DNA of 64,000 nucleotides, taken from Kineothrix sp. MB12-C1. GTDB taxonomy: Bacteria > Bacillota > Clostridia > Lachnospirales > Lachnospiraceae. The position numbers were made by a program, and so were the translations under genes. The notes under the pieces were generated by a model, which was not told where the DNA came from, did no database searches, and worked only from the letters and a program-made list of their open reading frames with translations. The stretch lies in NCBI RefSeq assembly GCF_030863805.1, contig NZ_CP132957.1, positions 2,852,001 to 2,916,000 on the forward strand, written 5' to 3'. Position 1 is the first letter of the stretch; every line of letters starts with the position of its first letter. Shown in pieces: positions 1 through 8,196 of this stretch.

Positions 1-752
1 AGACAGTATCTGGGATTATGTGCCTGCTCTTTATTAGAAGGTTCCCGATGTTGAGAATCGAGAAGGAAGAGTGGAAAATAGACTTACATCATATGGTGAC
101 GCTGTGCAATATGGGAATCCCTATGGGGCTTCAATATTCTATTACGGCAATTGGAAGCGTTATCCTTCAGTCAGCAGTTAACAGCCTTGGTTCAGGTGTG
201 GTAGCAACGGTTACTGCTGCCAGCAGAGTAAGCCTCTTCTTTTGCTGCCCTTTTGACGCTCTCGGTGCAGGAATGGCAACTTACAGCGGGCAGAATGTAG
301 GAGCCAGGAAGTTAGATCGTCTCAGTGCAGGAGTGAAGGCTAGCTCTGTACTCGGAATTATTTATTCCATCCTCGCATTCTTTTTCCTGTTTTTCTTCGG
401 TGGGCATCTATCAGCCTTATTCCTCGATGCAGGGGAGACACATTTGCTTGCGGATGCGAGATTATTTTTAATAATAAGCAGCGCGTTCTATATACCTTTA
501 GTCTTTGTAAATATTCTACGTTTTACGATTCAGGGGATGGGATTTAGTACATTTGCCATTCTTGCCGGCGTGTGTGAGATGGCAGCAAGAACCTTAGCGG
601 GAATCCTACTCGTTCCCGCCTTTGGCTTCGTGGCTGCGTGCTTTGCCGGTCCGTTAGCTTGGATATTTGCAGATGTCTTTTTGTTTCCTGCCTATATCCA
701 TGTGAAGAAGAAGCTGGAACGGATGATAAATAGTGAACAGATTACTTCATAA
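1..752 (+). CDS. MATE family multidrug/Na+ efflux transporter, C-terminal part
   Basis: The reading frame is open from the left window edge (first full codon at position 3), so the true start lies upstream and only about 250 C-terminal residues are present. Long hydrophobic helices alternate with short loops, and a stretch reading GIPMGLQYSITAIGS followed by TAASRVSLFFCCPFDALGAGMATYSGQNVGA matches the second half of MATE (MatE/NorM) transporters, where a small polar GQN motif is conserved. Members export drugs or metabolites in exchange for Na+ or H+. The stop codon (750-752) overlaps the stop of the convergent MFS gene by a few bases, so neither gene has its own downstream terminator. Substrate cannot be inferred. 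Confidence 0.85.
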   Translation, partial: TVSGIMCLLFIRRFPMLRIEKEEWKIDLHHMVTLCNMGIPMGLQYSITAIGSVILQSAVNSLGSGVVATVTAASRVSLFFCCPFDALGAGMATYSGQNVGARKLDRLSAGVKASSVLGIIYSILAFFFLFFFGGHLSALFLDAGETHLLADARLFLIISSAFYIPLVFVNILRFTIQGMGFSTFAILAGVCEMAARTLAGILLVPAFGFVAACFAGPLAWIFADVFLFPAYIHVKKKLERMINSEQITS

Positions 753-1913
753 ATTTTTATCATGGACTTTATTCATCCTTTCAACCATTAAGAACATAAG
801 TACAACGAAGATGATTAAGTATATTGGGTACAGGCGGATGGTGATATGTTGTGCGATTAAGCCGAATAAAGGTGGGATAAGGGTACTGCCCACATAAGCA
901 CAGGCCATCTGCATGCCCATAATAGCCTGCGACTTGTCAGCTCCGAAGTTATCAGGAGTCTCATGCAGGAGGCTCGGATAAATGGGGGCACAGCCAAGTC
1001 CGATAAGGATTAGTCCGACAAGGGTCATAGAAGTGCCGAGAGGAAGAAGCAGAAGAAGGGTACCAATTCCTGCAATAGCCTGTCCGAGGCGTACCATGTT
1101 CCGATCCCCCAGACGATCCGTAATAAATCCGCAGACAAATCTTCCTATTGTAATTCCCAAGTAGAAAAGAGAAGCCCATTTAGCAGCAGTCTGTGTACCG
1201 ATACCTTTATGGAGTACCATATAGCTGCTGGCCCATAATCCGGTAGTTGATTCCAGAGCACAGTAGCAGAAGAAAGCCACAAGAATGGCTTTTGCTCCGG
1301 GAAGTTTTATTGTATCGGTCAGACTGAGTGCTTTAGGTTCATGTACCTGCATCTCTTCTGGCTTTTTTCCATTTTTCCATAGGGGCAATGAGGCGATTAA
1401 AAGGATAACGAGTACGGATTGCACGATACCGATTACCGTATAACCGGAATTCCATTGTAAACCGTTAGTAAGACAAAGTCCCATCACATAAGGACCGGCG
1501 GTGGCTCCTACACCCCAGAAGCAGTGAAGCCAGCTCATATGGCGGGATTTATAGTGAAGCGCAACGAAATTGTTAAGGGCAGCATCGACGCTTCCTGCTC
1601 CGAGCCCATAAGGGATACCCCAGAGGCATAAGTGCCAGAAGGAACTGGAGAAAGAGAAACCAAATAATGCGATTGCTGTCATAGCGACGCTGATAAGGGT
1701 TACTGTTCCGGTACCGAAGCGTCGAATCATTTTATCGCTCAGAAGGCTGGAGATAATAGTGCCTCCTGCGATAATCATACTAATGATTCCGGCATAGGAT
1801 ATGGATACTCCGAATTCTTTGTATATGGCTGGCCAGGCTGAGCCTAATAAGGCATCCGGTAACCCCAGACTGATGAATGCTACATAGATAATTACTAATA
1901 AAATAGATGTCAT
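747..1913 (-). CDS. MFS transporter (FHS/sugar-type)
   Basis: A 388-residue protein of about twelve hydrophobic segments. The N-terminal motif GLPDALLGSAWPAI and the loop DKMIRRFG between helices 2 and 3 match the major facilitator superfamily, closest in feel to the FucP/FHS sugar-transporter subgroup, which commonly reads GLPDxLLGSxWP. The gene is divergent from the AraC regulator at 2028, with both promoters in the 115-bp gap, so it is a probable target of that regulator; this is inference. An A/T-rich minus -10 (TATAAT, complement of 1934-1939) precedes it. Substrate unknown. Confidence 0.85.
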   Translation of the reverse strand: MTSILLVIIYVAFISLGLPDALLGSAWPAIYKEFGVSISYAGIISMIIAGGTIISSLLSDKMIRRFGTGTVTLISVAMTAIALFGFSFSSSFWHLCLWGIPYGLGAGSVDAALNNFVALHYKSRHMSWLHCFWGVGATAGPYVMGLCLTNGLQWNSGYTVIGIVQSVLVILLIASLPLWKNGKKPEEMQVHEPKALSLTDTIKLPGAKAILVAFFCYCALESTTGLWASSYMVLHKGIGTQTAAKWASLFYLGITIGRFVCGFITDRLGDRNMVRLGQAIAGIGTLLLLLPLGTSMTLVGLILIGLGCAPIYPSLLHETPDNFGADKSQAIMGMQMACAYVGSTLIPPLFGLIAQHITIRLYPIYLIIFVVLMFLMVERMNKVHDKNL

Positions 1914-1970
1914 GATAGTTCTCCCTTAGCATAGATTATACTGTAATGTAATAATACCGCCTTCTATCTC

Positions 1971-1999
1971 TTGAAACAATACTTATATGGACATATAAT
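1971..1999 (+). promoter_or_regulatory. Sigma-A promoter of the AraC regulator gene
   Basis: TTGAAA (1971-1976) and TATAAT (1994-1999) are separated by 17 bp, a near-consensus housekeeping promoter reading toward the gene at 2028. Confidence 0.75.
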
Positions 2000-2027
2000 A
2001 TAAGAAAAACGACTGAAAGGAGAAGCC

Positions 2028-2933
2028 ATGGCTCTTCAACAATGTATGCTTAATTTGGATAGTACCGGAAGGGAGCTAAGCCCTCATGGAACGATAGATT
2101 TCCCTTGTGCGGCTTACTCCCATCATTGCATAAGCCCGTGGGATGAAATCCCCTGGCACTATCATGAAGAAATCGAGATTATTTATATTGCAGAAGGAAC
2201 AATGAAGGTTCAGATTCCGGGGAAGGCTTTTAAGGTGAGGGAAGGAGAGGCGGCTTTTATCAATTCCGGTATATTACACCGTGCGGTGGCTGATCCCAGA
2301 TGTGAATACCGATCTCTCGTTTTTTCAGATATGCTCATTACGGGAAGTAAGAACTCTATATTTGCTCAAAAATATATAGAACCTATTCTCCATTATTCTC
2401 ATCTGGACGGCAGTCAACTTGTGAAAGAGGGGAATTGGCAGGAAGAACTTATTGAACACGTTACGGAAGCATTTGGGGCGATGGCGAAGGGGGAATTCGG
2501 CTATGAATTCCGGGTAAGAGAGAGATTATCCATGTTCTGTGCTTTACTTTATAGACGATACGAAGAGGAAATTAACAGAAACAATCCTGAAACGAATCAG
2601 GATGCAATCCGCATCCGCAAGATGTTAGATTTCATCCATGAACATTATGCAGAGAACTTGCAGCTCGGCCAGATTGCGCAGACAGCGGATATTGGAGAAC
2701 GGGAGTGTCTGCGGTGTTTTCAACGAGTGATACAAGTTTCGCCTATACAGTATTTATTAAAATACAGAGTGAGGCAGGGAGCATCCATGTTACAGTATTC
2801 TTCTCATCTTGGGATTGCAGAGATTTCCATATTGTGTGGGTTTGACAGCCCGAGTAATTTTTCCAAGGTATTTAAGCGTTTTTTCTCATGTACACCTAAG
2901 GAGTATCGAAGTAATATGGTAGAAGAAAAATAA
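2028..2933 (+). CDS. AraC family transcriptional regulator with cupin sensor domain
   Basis: A 301-residue protein. Residues about 30-120 form a cupin-type ligand-binding domain with the PWHYHEEIEIIYIAEG signature (His residues in a small barrel). Residues about 200-298 hold two helix-turn-helix motifs of the AraC family, the second around GIAEISILCGFDSPSNFSKVFKRFF and the terminal PKEYR. RBS AAAGGAG lies eight bases before the ATG. It is divergent from the MFS gene and probably senses a sugar or related small molecule and controls that transporter. The 3' end touches a minus-strand terminator that belongs to the small gene at 2970. Confidence 0.88.
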   Translation: MALQQCMLNLDSTGRELSPHGTIDFPCAAYSHHCISPWDEIPWHYHEEIEIIYIAEGTMKVQIPGKAFKVREGEAAFINSGILHRAVADPRCEYRSLVFSDMLITGSKNSIFAQKYIEPILHYSHLDGSQLVKEGNWQEELIEHVTEAFGAMAKGEFGYEFRVRERLSMFCALLYRRYEEEINRNNPETNQDAIRIRKMLDFIHEHYAENLQLGQIAQTADIGERECLRCFQRVIQVSPIQYLLKYRVRQGASMLQYSSHLGIAEISILCGFDSPSNFSKVFKRFFSCTPKEYRSNMVEEK

Positions 2934-2955
2934 AACCCCGCATTTTCATGCGGGG
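2931..2955 (-). terminator. Rho-independent terminator of the 56-aa minus-strand gene
   Basis: CCCCGCAT and ATGCGGGG form an 8-bp stem with a 4-base loop. Read on the minus strand the stem is followed by TTTTATTTTTC; on the plus strand no T-tract follows. It therefore terminates minus-strand transcription. Confidence 0.75.
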
Positions 2956-2969
2956 AAAGATTAAAAGAC

Positions 2970-3140
2970 TTATATGTAATTAAGCCGCCAGATGTCGGAA
3001 TCCGATGAGCGTTGATTTTCATAAGCAAGTAATTCTAGGAAATGGTCATGAAAATGAGAGTATAAGTTCCAGTTATCGTTTGTTGAGATAATATCTGTCA
3101 TGGATAGCCTCTTCGGTGTCTGTTCTTTTTGGTTATGCAA
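2970..3140 (-). CDS. Small hypothetical protein, 56 aa
   Basis: A short frame absent from simple ATG-based ORF calls. A strong RBS (AAAGGAGG, complement of 3151-3158) is followed after about ten bases by TTG at 3138-3140. The product begins (M)HNQKEQTPKRLSMTDIIS and contains a His/aromatic stretch (NLYSHFHDHFLELLAYENQ). The frame stops 15 bases before a minus-strand terminator. RBS, codon-like composition and a matching terminator make it a credible gene. An internal ATG (residue 14) has no RBS. No known domain is recognised; function unknown. It is soluble by composition. Confidence 0.55.
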   Translation of the reverse strand: MHNQKEQTPKRLSMTDIISTNDNWNLYSHFHDHFLELLAYENQRSSDSDIWRLNYI

Positions 3141-3324
3141 TTGGCATCTACCTCCTTTTGGTAATTATAGTATATGGGATAAATATGAACGTGATGTGTT
3201 TATTTTCTTAAACAAAAATGATGTTTATTAGAAAAGAATAAGAAAATTATGAACTAAAAATAAAGAGGTATAATGAATAATATGAGTAATATGTGAGAAT
3301 TGTGCGAAATATTGTGCGAAGCGG

Positions 3325-3353
3325 TTGAGAATCGACAATCTTCATGTTAAAAT
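3325..3353 (+). promoter_or_regulatory. Strong sigma-A promoter with no ORF downstream
   Basis: TTGAGA (3325-3330), a 17-bp spacer and TAAAAT (3348-3353). No ORF with an RBS follows before the hairpin at 3458, which suggests a non-coding transcript. Confidence 0.5.
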
Positions 3354-3359
3354 GAAACA

Positions 3360-3500
3360 GTAGTAAAAATAAAGTTAGTTTATTATCATATGAGTTTTTG
3401 TCGTAACTTCCTTTGTGGCAGAATCTCGTTTGTTAATAATAGGTGTTTTGTTTGGGAAAAGCGGCTCAAGAACTATTTGTTCTTGAGCCGCTTTGTCTCT
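3360..3500 (+). ncRNA. Candidate small RNA between a promoter and a terminator hairpin
   Basis: About 140 nt lie between the plus-strand promoter at 3325-3353 and the GC-rich hairpin at 3458-3494. The only ATG frame inside (from about 3390) has no RBS. The transcript matches no RNA family I know. The T-tract on this strand is imperfect (TTTGTCTCTTT). Existence is inferred from signals only. Confidence 0.3.
3458..3494. terminator. Bidirectional terminator hairpin
   Basis: AAAGCGGCTCAAGAAC pairs perfectly with GTTCTTGAGCCGCTTT around a 5-base loop, a 16-bp stem. The minus strand then reads TTTTCCC and the plus strand TTTGTCTCTTT. It closes the minus-strand CNNM-oadB-small protein unit and may end the candidate RNA on the plus strand. 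Confidence 0.75.
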
Positions 3501-3533
3501 TTACTGATTATATGATGTTAGTTTTTTGATATT

Positions 3534-3689
3534 TTAATTTTCTTCACTATTGTCTTTCTTGCCCGAAGTGAACTTAGAAAGAAGTGTAGCAATAGCAATA
3601 ATCAAAATGGTAGAAATAAAAATACCTGCCATTCCCTTCCACATAATCTCCAGGGAGATAAGCACATTGTTCCAATCAACATTTAACAT
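3534..3689 (-). CDS. Small single-pass membrane protein, 51 aa, downstream of oadB
   Basis: A 51-residue frame too short for the supplied track. It begins MLNVDWNNVLISLEI, has one hydrophobic helix (about residues 18-38, GMAGIFISTILIIAIATLL) and a charged tail rich in Lys, Asp and Glu. RBS GGAGGAAG (complement of 3696-3703) overlaps the end of oadB, and the terminator at 3458-3494 follows. Size, topology and position resemble the small gamma/delta-type subunits that accompany OadB/GcdB beta subunits in Na+-pumping decarboxylases. That assignment is inference from context; sequence similarity to known subunits was not tested. Confidence 0.65.
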   Translation of the reverse strand: MLNVDWNNVLISLEIMWKGMAGIFISTILIIAIATLLSKFTSGKKDNSEEN

Positions 3690-3703
3690 TTAAAACTTCC
3701 TCC

Positions 3704-4843
3704 TTATTTCAGATAGTTGGTTACGAGGTTAATAACGAGACCTCCGGCGATAACAGAAGCAATCTGTCCGGATACGTTAGCACCTGCTGCCTGCATGATA
3801 AGAACGTTGCCCGGGTCTTCCTTCATAGCCATCTTCTGTACGACACGAGAGGACATCGGGAATGCCGAAATACCTGCTGCACCAACCATAGGATTGATCT
3901 TGCTGCGCAAAAAGAGGTTGATGAATTTGGCAAAGAGTACACCGCCGATCGTATCGAATACGAATGCGAAGAGACCGATTAACATAACCATCAGGGTCTT
4001 CCAGTTAACGAATGCATCTGCCTGCATGCTAAAGGAGATGGTAATGCCGAGTAAGAGCGTAATTAAGTTAGCAAGTGAGGTCTGAGCCGTATCAGACATA
4101 GTTCCGAGCACACCGCATTCGCGAAGGAGGTTACCGAACATTAAGAAACCAACGAGCGAAACGGAAGAAGGTGCAATAAAGCCGACGATAAATGTAACGA
4201 TAATAGGGAAGGCGATACGCATGGATTTGGATACCTGAGAAGGTCTGTAATCCATACGAATACAACGCTCCTTCTTCGTTGTAACAAGTTTGATAGCGAA
4301 AGGCTGTACGATAGGTACAAGTGCCATATAGGAGTAAGCGGCTACCGCAATCGCTCCGATATATTGGGAGCGAAGTATCTGTGATACTAAGATGGAAGTC
4401 GGGCCGTCAGCCGCACCGATAATACCGATGGAAGCTGCATCTTTTAAATCGAAGCCGAATAAGGTTGCTAATAAAATTGCGGCGAAGATACCGAACTGTG
4501 CAGCAGCACCGAATAAGAACATAACCGGTTTGGAAAGAAGAGGGCCGAAGTCAATCATAGCGCCAATACCGATAAAGAGAAGGATTGGAAGAGCTTCAGA
4601 AGCCTCGATTCCGACCTCGAACAACCATTGGATAATTCCGTGTGTTTCTCCTACACCGTCCAATACCTGATTAATTACGCCGGAGGCGGGCAGGTTGACA
4701 AGGATGGCACCGAAGCCCATCGGCAATAGCAGAGATGGCTCATATTCCTTCTTAATAGCGAGCCAGATCAGCAGGATGCCAATACCGTACATCACGATTT
4801 GCTGCCATGTGACAGACATAATACCTTCAATAATAAAACTCAT
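3704..4843 (-). CDS. oadB: Na+-translocating decarboxylase beta subunit (OadB/GcdB/MmdB family)
   Basis: A 379-residue integral membrane protein. It has the family motif GAADGPTSI (about residue 145), which holds the Na+-binding Asp region, and near the C-terminus AGANVSGQIASVIAGG. Beta subunits couple decarboxylation of a biotin-bound carboxyl group to Na+ export. The ATG overlaps the upstream CNNM stop codon as ATGA, with RBS AAAGGAG inside that gene, so the two are translationally coupled. No alpha (carboxyltransferase) or biotin carrier gene is in the window, so the acid decarboxylated (oxaloacetate, glutaconyl-CoA or methylmalonyl-CoA) cannot be told. The symbol denotes the family. Confidence 0.85.
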   Translation of the reverse strand: MSFIIEGIMSVTWQQIVMYGIGILLIWLAIKKEYEPSLLLPMGFGAILVNLPASGVINQVLDGVGETHGIIQWLFEVGIEASEALPILLFIGIGAMIDFGPLLSKPVMFLFGAAAQFGIFAAILLATLFGFDLKDAASIGIIGAADGPTSILVSQILRSQYIGAIAVAAYSYMALVPIVQPFAIKLVTTKKERCIRMDYRPSQVSKSMRIAFPIIVTFIVGFIAPSSVSLVGFLMFGNLLRECGVLGTMSDTAQTSLANLITLLLGITISFSMQADAFVNWKTLMVMLIGLFAFVFDTIGGVLFAKFINLFLRSKINPMVGAAGISAFPMSSRVVQKMAMKEDPGNVLIMQAAGANVSGQIASVIAGGLVINLVTNYLK

Positions 4844-6174
4844 GATTCGTTCTCCTTTTGTTTATTTATTATTTCTGCCGTAGCAGAAGTAATGACGCGG
4901 TCTTTTAACTGTGTAACGCTGAAAATGGCTTCCGGCGTCTTGATGGTAAGGGGGAGATGCATCTCCTCAGGAATATAGCCCAGTAATTCAATCAGATAAC
5001 CGGATAACGTATCACAGTTACTTACAATGTGAAGGTGGAGTTCCTCGTTTAAGTCATATAGAAGTGTATTGCCGGGGATATGATAAGTATCGGAAGAAAG
5101 CTCCACGATTCCGGTATCGGCTTCTTCGTACTCTTCCCAGATATCTCCTACAATTTCCTCAATCAGATCCTCTAAGGTGACAAGACCTGATACTCCTCCG
5201 TATTCATCGACTAAAACGGCCATGTGTATCTTACTTTTCTGCATTTCCTGAAAAAGCTTGTCTATCTTTTGATTTTCAGGGACAAAATAAGGTTTCTGCA
5301 ACAGCTCCCTTATATTGACATTAGTAAAAGACTGTTCCTTTGCTTTAATCATAAAGTCTTTTACTGAGAGTATTCCGATGATAGTATCCATATTTTTATC
5401 GTAAACAGGAATTCTGGAACGCTTACTTTGTAAAATAGTATCCAGATATTCGTCTCGGAATTTAGAAATATCGATAGCGACCATATCTTGTCTCGGCGTC
5501 ATTACCTCCTTCGCCTTTTTATCATCAAAGGAGAAGATAGAAGTAATCATTTCCTTCTCAATATCGTTGAAAACACCGGTTTCCTGACCCGTTTCAAGCA
5601 AGGATTTAATCTCTTCTTCGGATACTTCCTCTTCGAGAGAGGCGGAGCTCATGCCAATCAGGTGAAGAAACCCGTTGGTGGAGAGAGATAGGAGCTTGAT
5701 AAAAGGTGACATAACGATAGATACATAGTAGATGGGGGTTACACAAAAGAGACTAAAACCTTCTGCTTTCTGCAGGGCGACTCTCTTAGGAACCAATTCG
5801 CCGAAAACTAATGTAAAATAGGACAAGATAAGTGTAACAATTACCACAGCAAGCGTCCCGCTATAAGGAATTGCCATTTCAGCCATTCTGCCGGCAAGTA
5901 CCTGTGAAATACCGGTTGCAGCAGATGCACTGGAAAAGAATCCTGCGAACGTAATCGCTACCTGGATGGTGGAGAGAAAGCTGGTGGAATTCTCGGAAAG
6001 ATGAAGAATTAAGGCAGCCTTTTTATTACCGGCAGATGCCAGACGCTTAATCTTATTCTTGTTTACGGAGACCACCGCCATTTCCGCTCCGGCGAAAAAC
6101 GCATTCACCAAGGTTAGAAAGACGAGAAATAGAAGCTGAGAAATAATTGTTCGGGCGACAGGGTCACTGTCCAT
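4840..6174 (-). CDS. CNNM/HlyC-CorC family transporter-like protein with CBS domains
   Basis: A 444-residue protein: DUF21/CNNM membrane domain with four helices (residues 1-190, including NAFFAGAEMAVVSVNKNK), a CBS pair (about 215-340, VMTPRQDMVAID and VLVDEYGGVSGLVTLEDLIEEIVGDI), and a C-terminal CorC_HlyC domain (about 355-435). The family is linked to Mg2+ or Co2+ efflux, possibly by Na+ exchange, and is often mislabelled hemolysin. RBS AAGGAGGT is eight bases from the ATG. It is the first gene of a minus-strand unit with oadB and the 51-aa protein, which suggests a link to the Na+ gradient. Confidence 0.88.
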   Translation of the reverse strand: MDSDPVARTIISQLLFLVFLTLVNAFFAGAEMAVVSVNKNKIKRLASAGNKKAALILHLSENSTSFLSTIQVAITFAGFFSSASAATGISQVLAGRMAEMAIPYSGTLAVVIVTLILSYFTLVFGELVPKRVALQKAEGFSLFCVTPIYYVSIVMSPFIKLLSLSTNGFLHLIGMSSASLEEEVSEEEIKSLLETGQETGVFNDIEKEMITSIFSFDDKKAKEVMTPRQDMVAIDISKFRDEYLDTILQSKRSRIPVYDKNMDTIIGILSVKDFMIKAKEQSFTNVNIRELLQKPYFVPENQKIDKLFQEMQKSKIHMAVLVDEYGGVSGLVTLEDLIEEIVGDIWEEYEEADTGIVELSSDTYHIPGNTLLYDLNEELHLHIVSNCDTLSGYLIELLGYIPEEMHLPLTIKTPEAIFSVTQLKDRVITSATAEIINKQKENES

Positions 6175-6453
6175 AAAATAATACCTCCTTAAATATGTTG
6201 GTTATGATAAGGGATAAACTATATTTTGTTAATCCCTATCGATTTGCATATACATTATATATGAAAAAAATATATTTGTATATAAAAAAGTTGTTAAGAA
6301 TTACGCACTTTTGGAAAGATAATAATGAGATAATAGGAGAAATATGACATAAAAAATAAAAAAAGGGAGAATTTGTCTTTAACTTTTTTCTATGTAGTGA
6401 TATATTAATAAATAAGGATTAAAACTATGTAAGATTGGTTGGAGGATGAAGAG

Positions 6454-7908
6454 ATGACAAGGGAACAATACGCACGAATCGATAGGAAGGTCTTGATTTT
6501 TATTATATTCATATTGATATTCAGCGCTATTTCAATGCTCAGGGAGGTAACAGGGGAGAACATACGACCAGCAACGTATATAGGATTGATAACCCCTGCT
6601 CTAATGCTTATTATCAGTATTGTGGGCTTTTTTATTTTTAATGGACGAAGAATATGCGGGTCTATATTAACGGGCTGCGGGGCTCTTACTTTTTTGGTGC
6701 TTATGTGCGTAAGCAGTGCGGAAATGTCCTATGTATATGCATTTCCGATTATGACAGCTTCCATGATGTATTTGAAGAAGCGCTTTGCGGCTGTTGGCAG
6801 TGTTTTTATTATTGTAGGTAATGTGATTTTTACGGTTAGGGAGATGTCACTTGGTACAATTAAGCTCGATTCCGCCTTGGTTCGATGGGGAATATCGATT
6901 CTTGCATGTGTGATCGCTTATGTAGCGATGAATCTCATAGAGAAGTTTAACGAAGAGAAAGTAGAAAGCATCCAGGAAGGGGCGAGACAGCAGCAGACTT
7001 CTTCCGGGAAGATGGTTCTGGTTGCGGAGAACATAGGAAAAGACTTTGAGAGAGCGAATGAGATGCTGATCCTTTTACAGGAGAGTGTAGATGCTAATAG
7101 TGCCACGATGTCAGATATTGCAGAAAGTACGGAAAGCACAGCTCATGCGATTCAAGAGCAGGCACTGATGTGTACGAACATTCAGGAAAGTGCTCATAAG
7201 GCAGGAGAGGAAACCGCTAAGATTATAGAGGTATCCATTACAGCATCTGAAAATGTAGCGGATGGAGTAGAATTTGTAAATCGTTTGATGCAGCAGGCGA
7301 GCGGTGTGGAAGAGTCCAGTAAAATGACGGTGGATGCCACCACCAGGCTGACGGAACGAGTGGATGAAGTTAGGAATATAGTAGGAGATATTATGAATAT
7401 TTCTGCACAGACGAATCTGCTTGCCCTGAATGCTTCTATTGAAGCTGCCAGAGCAGGAGAGGCCGGCAGAGGATTTGCAGTGGTTGCCGAGGAAATCAGA
7501 CAGCTCTCCGACCAGACGAAGGGGGCGACGGAACGAATTGGAGGAATTATTTCCGATTTAATTGAGAATGCTAAGGAGGCCGCAGAGAATCTGAACCATT
7601 CGGTAGATGTAATTGACGAACAGGCTAAGATGATCGATGTTACGAAGGAGAAATTCGAAACGATCAATGATGAGGTCATGGAACTTGCGGGCAGTATCGC
7701 AAGTTTGGAAGAGACAATAGATAATATTATGCAGGCGACCGGAGTGATATCGGAGAATATCTCTCAATTGTCAGCGACTGGTGAAGAGGTGGCCGCGGCT
7801 TCGGAAGAAGGCGTGAAATCTGCAGAAAGTTCAGTGGAGCAAATGGCAGAATGCAGAAAGATACTCGGTTCCATCCACGAGCTGGCACAGGGATTGAAAG
7901 AAGTATAA
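6454..7908 (+). CDS. Methyl-accepting chemotaxis protein without a large extracellular sensor
   Basis: The start is the ATG at 6454, eight bases after GGAGG, rather than the upstream in-frame TTG at 6439. The 484-residue product has about five to six closely spaced membrane helices in residues 8-165, no periplasmic-type loop and no clear HAMP. A long coiled coil follows with the hairpin tip [21 protein letters not shown] then [18 protein letters not shown], the CheA/CheW-contact region diagnostic of MCPs. It probably senses membrane or intracellular signals. It stands alone, with the 80-bp repeat array directly downstream and no terminator seen. Confidence 0.9.
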   Translation: MTREQYARIDRKVLIFIIFILIFSAISMLREVTGENIRPATYIGLITPALMLIISIVGFFIFNGRRICGSILTGCGALTFLVLMCVSSAEMSYVYAFPIMTASMMYLKKRFAAVGSVFIIVGNVIFTVREMSLGTIKLDSALVRWGISILACVIAYVAMNLIEKFNEEKVESIQEGARQQQTSSGKMVLVAENIGKDFERANEMLILLQESVDANSATMSDIAESTESTAHAIQEQALMCTNIQESAHKAGEETAKIIEVSITASENVADGVEFVNRLMQQASGVEESSKMTVDATTRLTERVDEVRNIVGDIMNISAQTNLLALNASIEAARAGEAGRGFAVVAEEIRQLSDQTKGATERIGGIISDLIENAKEAAENLNHSVDVIDEQAKMIDVTKEKFETINDEVMELAGSIASLEETIDNIMQATGVISENISQLSATGEEVAAASEEGVKSAESSVEQMAECRKILGSIHELAQGLKEV

Positions 7909-7922
7909 TATTGCTACAATAT

Positions 7923-8166
7923 TATAATATTTTAGCGATATTATACTGCGCCGAGCAAAGCGAGTGTGCAAAAAAATATACCGTGGCCGCTTGCGGACAA
8001 GGTATAATATTTTAGCGATATTATACTGCGCCGAGCAAAGCGAGTGTGCAAAAAAATATACCGTGGCCGCTTGCGGACAAGGTATAATATTTTAGCGATA
8101 TTATACTGCGCCGAGCAAAGCGAGTGTGCAAAAAAATATACCGTGGCCGCTTGCGGACAAGGTATA
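7923..8166 (+). repeat. Tandem array of three 80-bp palindromic repeat units
   Basis: The unit beginning TTATACTGCGCCGAGC occurs at 7941, 8021 and 8101, exactly 80 bp apart and almost identical. Each unit contains an AT palindrome, a hairpin TGCGCCGAGC/GCGAGTGTGCA, an A-run, and a GC-rich dyad ending GCGGACAAGGTAT. The array ends 30 bp before pepT. The same unit occurs in a second array at 15232-15476 and singly, inverted, at 45181-45288. Confidence 0.92.
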
Positions 8167-8196
8167 AGATATCTCCGGCAGGAAAGGAAAAGGAGT

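Noticed and set aside
7923-8166. Repeat array considered as a CRISPR
   Set aside because: Units are 80 bp and nearly identical throughout, with no variable spacers; no cas genes nearby.
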